This document shows positions 10,449 through 12,154 of a stretch of DNA of 12,154 bases, in pieces. Where the stretch lies: positions 1-12,154 of the forward strand of contig JALXAI010000474.1 of assembly GCA_026992215.1 (NCBI GenBank), in the 5' to 3' direction. Source of the stretch: Desulfobacterales bacterium (GTDB taxonomy: Bacteria; Desulfobacterota; Syntrophobacteria; B119-G9). The notes beneath the pieces were generated by a model. It made no database searches. It was not told where the DNA came from and was given only the letters and a program-made list of their open reading frames with translations. Numbering within the stretch: the first letter of the stretch is position 1; each line of letters starts with the position of its first letter. Made by a program: the position numbers and the translations under genes.

Positions 10449-12154
10449 GGCCGTAATTGAGATAAAGGGTATGTCATGCGCCTCCTGTGTGTTAAAAGTG
10501 GAAAAAGGGCTTAAGGAACTGGGAGGAGTGAAAGAGGCTTCCGTAAATATTTCTACCGAAAAGGCCATCGTTGAGTACGACCCTTCGAAACTCACCGAAA
10601 AGGACATTACCGGCAAAATAGAGGAACTTGGTTACCAGGCTGTTCCCGGCAAGGATTTACACGATAGCGCATCCCGGAAAACTACTTTTTCCGTTGGCGA
10701 AATGACGTGTGCGGCATGCGTAAGGCGTGTTGAAAATGCGTTAAAGGAGCTGGAAGGAGTCACGGAAGTCTCCGTGAACCTTGCATCCGGCAAGGCAACT
10801 GTTACTCACGCTTCGGAATTGGTTGAGATTACCGCAATAGAAAACGCCTTGAAGGAAGCCGGATATGATTTTCTCGGGCTGGTTGACAGCCGGAGGGAAG
10901 ACGCGGCCGGCGAAGCCAGGGAACTGGAACTGAGGAACCTGAAGCGAAAAGTCGCGGTGGGACTCGGTTTGAGCATTTTTGTTTTCATGGGTTCCATGCA
11001 GAGCTGGTTTCCTTTTCTTGATTCCGTGCCCCGACGGGTTGTTCTCTACATCGTTTTTGCCCTTACCACACCGGTGGTTTTCTGGGTTGGAAGCCACTTT
11101 ATAAGGGGCGCTCTTAACGCAGTCAGTCACCATACAAGTGACATGAACACGCTGGTTTCCGTGGGGGCGTTATCCGCATACCTTTATTCGTCGGTGGCCA
11201 CGTTTTTCCCCCATTTTTTTGCGCCGCGAGGCACTTTTCCCCATGTCTATTTTGACGGCGCAGCGATGATCATCACCCTGGTTCTACTGGGAAAGTACCT
11301 TGAGGCGAAGGCCCGCGGAAAGACTTCCGAGGCAATTAAGCGTCTCGTTAACATGCAGCCCAGGATGGCCCGGGTGATAAGAAACGGGCAAGAAATTGAT
11401 ATTCCGGCGGATGAGGTAAAAGAAGGCGACTTGATACGGGTGCGGCCCGGGGAGAAGATACCCACTGATGGGGTTGTTGTATCAGGAAAATCCTCCGTGG
11501 ACGAATCAATGTTAACCGGCGAAAGCATGCCCGTGGGAAAGGGTGAGGGAGACGAAATTTTCGGCGCAACTATCAATGGATCCGGAACGTTTGTTTTCAG
11601 GGCTACCAGGGTCGGATCCGAAACTGCACTGGCGCAAATAATTCGCCTGGTGGAAGAGGCCCAGGGCTCAAAGGCCCCGATACAGAGAGTTGCAGACAGG
11701 GTGGCCTCGGTTTTTGTTCCCGTCGTCCTTTCCGTGGCGGTGATAACTTTCGTAGTGTGGAACTTTCTTGTTCCAAATCCCCTTTTCAGCAGGGCACTTC
11801 TAAACTTTGTTTCAGTGCTTGTAATCGCCTGTCCCTGCGCCATGGGGCTTGCCACCCCAACCGCTATCATGGTCGGAACAGGCCTTGGAGCCGAAAGCGG
11901 CATTTTGATAAAAAGCGGGGAAAGCCTGGAGAAGGCCTGCCGGATTACTACCGTTGTTTTCGACAAGACCGGGACCCTCACCATGGGGAAACCGCAAGTT
12001 ACAGATATTCTCCCTGCAGCTGACAAAAATCCCGACGAAATTTTAAGATTTGCCGCATCCCTGGAATCCGTATCCGAACACCCCCTGGCAGAGGCAATAG
12101 TAAAAGAAGCCCGGGGCAAAAATCTTGAGCTATCCGAAGTAAAACACTTTGAAT
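10432..12154 (+). CDS. copA: copper-exporting P1B-type ATPase, 3' truncated by window edge
   Basis: 574 codons are visible and the frame runs off the right edge, so the C-terminal part is missing. Two N-terminal HMA domains carry Cys16/Cys19 (GMSCASC) and Cys93/Cys96 (EMTCAAC). Membrane helices begin near residue 175. Actuator motif TGES is at 362-365, the Cu-binding CPC at 467-469 (IACPCAMGLATP), the phosphorylated Asp511 in DKTGT, and the nucleotide-binding His550-Pro551 (SEHPL). CPC plus two HMA domains and the MGTGLGAESGILIK block point to Cu(I) export from the cytoplasm. ATG 10432 overlaps copZ by 17 nt, with GCGGGG as the likely ribosome site. In this anaerobe, copper export would protect exposed iron-sulfur proteins. 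Ag(I) transport is also usual in the family. Confidence 0.95.
   Translation, partial: MKSETKAVIEIKGMSCASCVLKVEKGLKELGGVKEASVNISTEKAIVEYDPSKLTEKDITGKIEELGYQAVPGKDLHDSASRKTTFSVGEMTCAACVRRVENALKELEGVTEVSVNLASGKATVTHASELVEITAIENALKEAGYDFLGLVDSRREDAAGEARELELRNLKRKVAVGLGLSIFVFMGSMQSWFPFLDSVPRRVVLYIVFALTTPVVFWVGSHFIRGALNAVSHHTSDMNTLVSVGALSAYLYSSVATFFPHFFAPRGTFPHVYFDGAAMIITLVLLGKYLEAKARGKTSEAIKRLVNMQPRMARVIRNGQEIDIPADEVKEGDLIRVRPGEKIPTDGVVVSGKSSVDESMLTGESMPVGKGEGDEIFGATINGSGTFVFRATRVGSETALAQIIRLVEEAQGSKAPIQRVADRVASVFVPVVLSVAVITFVVWNFLVPNPLFSRALLNFVSVLVIACPCAMGLATPTAIMVGTGLGAESGILIKSGESLEKACRITTVVFDKTGTLTMGKPQVTDILPAADKNPDEILRFAASLESVSEHPLAEAIVKEARGKNLELSEVKHFE

Overview
The window looks like a chromosomal segment (moderate GC by eye) of a strictly anaerobic bacterium. 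An HdrB-type CCG iron-sulfur protein, a desulfoferrodoxin, several stand-alone diiron (rubrerythrin/ferritin-like) proteins, a rubredoxin-like protein and a monohaem P460-type cytochrome together point to a sulfate-reducing or syntrophic 'deltaproteobacterial' (Desulfobacterota-like) lineage. That placement is inference from gene content; no taxonomic marker is present. Every recognised gene lies on the + strand.

Layout. (1) 1-596: 3' part of a CCG-domain (HdrB/GlpC-like) protein, cut by the left edge. (2) 616-873: tRNA-Lys(TTT) and tRNA-Glu(TTC), with a candidate promoter and a textbook terminator. (3) About 874-2205: a 1.3-kb non-coding, repeat-rich island. It holds a 24-nt tandem array plus a second cluster of the same unit, a 9-nt-period TCAACC-type array, a 46/47-nt direct repeat pair, several strong hairpins and short repeats. 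(4) 2206-4917: a consensus-like promoter, an RNA that closely matches the fluoride (crcB) riboswitch, a Rho-independent terminator, then a dynamin-like GTPase and a proteasome/HslV-fold Ntn-hydrolase-like protein. (5) 4918-5423: intergenic, with a strong promoter whose -10 box lies inside a palindromic operator-like site, followed by a leader of about 180 nt. (6) 5424-8420: an oxygen and peroxide defence cluster: 60-aa unknown protein, thiol peroxidase, desulfoferrodoxin, ferritin, rubrerythrin-like protein, 51-aa rubredoxin-like protein, flavodoxin. (7) 8421-8624: a spacer with RNA-structure potential. (8) 8625-9577: exported P460-type cytochrome and a four-helix membrane protein. (9) 9703-10212: a second diiron protein. 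(10) 10248-12154: CopZ-like chaperone overlapping a CopA copper ATPase cut by the right edge.

How the genes fit together. Tpx removes peroxides and desulfoferrodoxin reduces superoxide. Ferritin and the diiron proteins consume Fe(II), O2 or H2O2, and the rubredoxin-like and flavodoxin proteins are plausible electron donors. Copper export removes a metal that damages iron-sulfur clusters. The most unusual part is region 4: a fluoride-type riboswitch placed in front of a dynamin-like GTPase/Ntn-hydrolase pair rather than a recognisable fluoride exporter.
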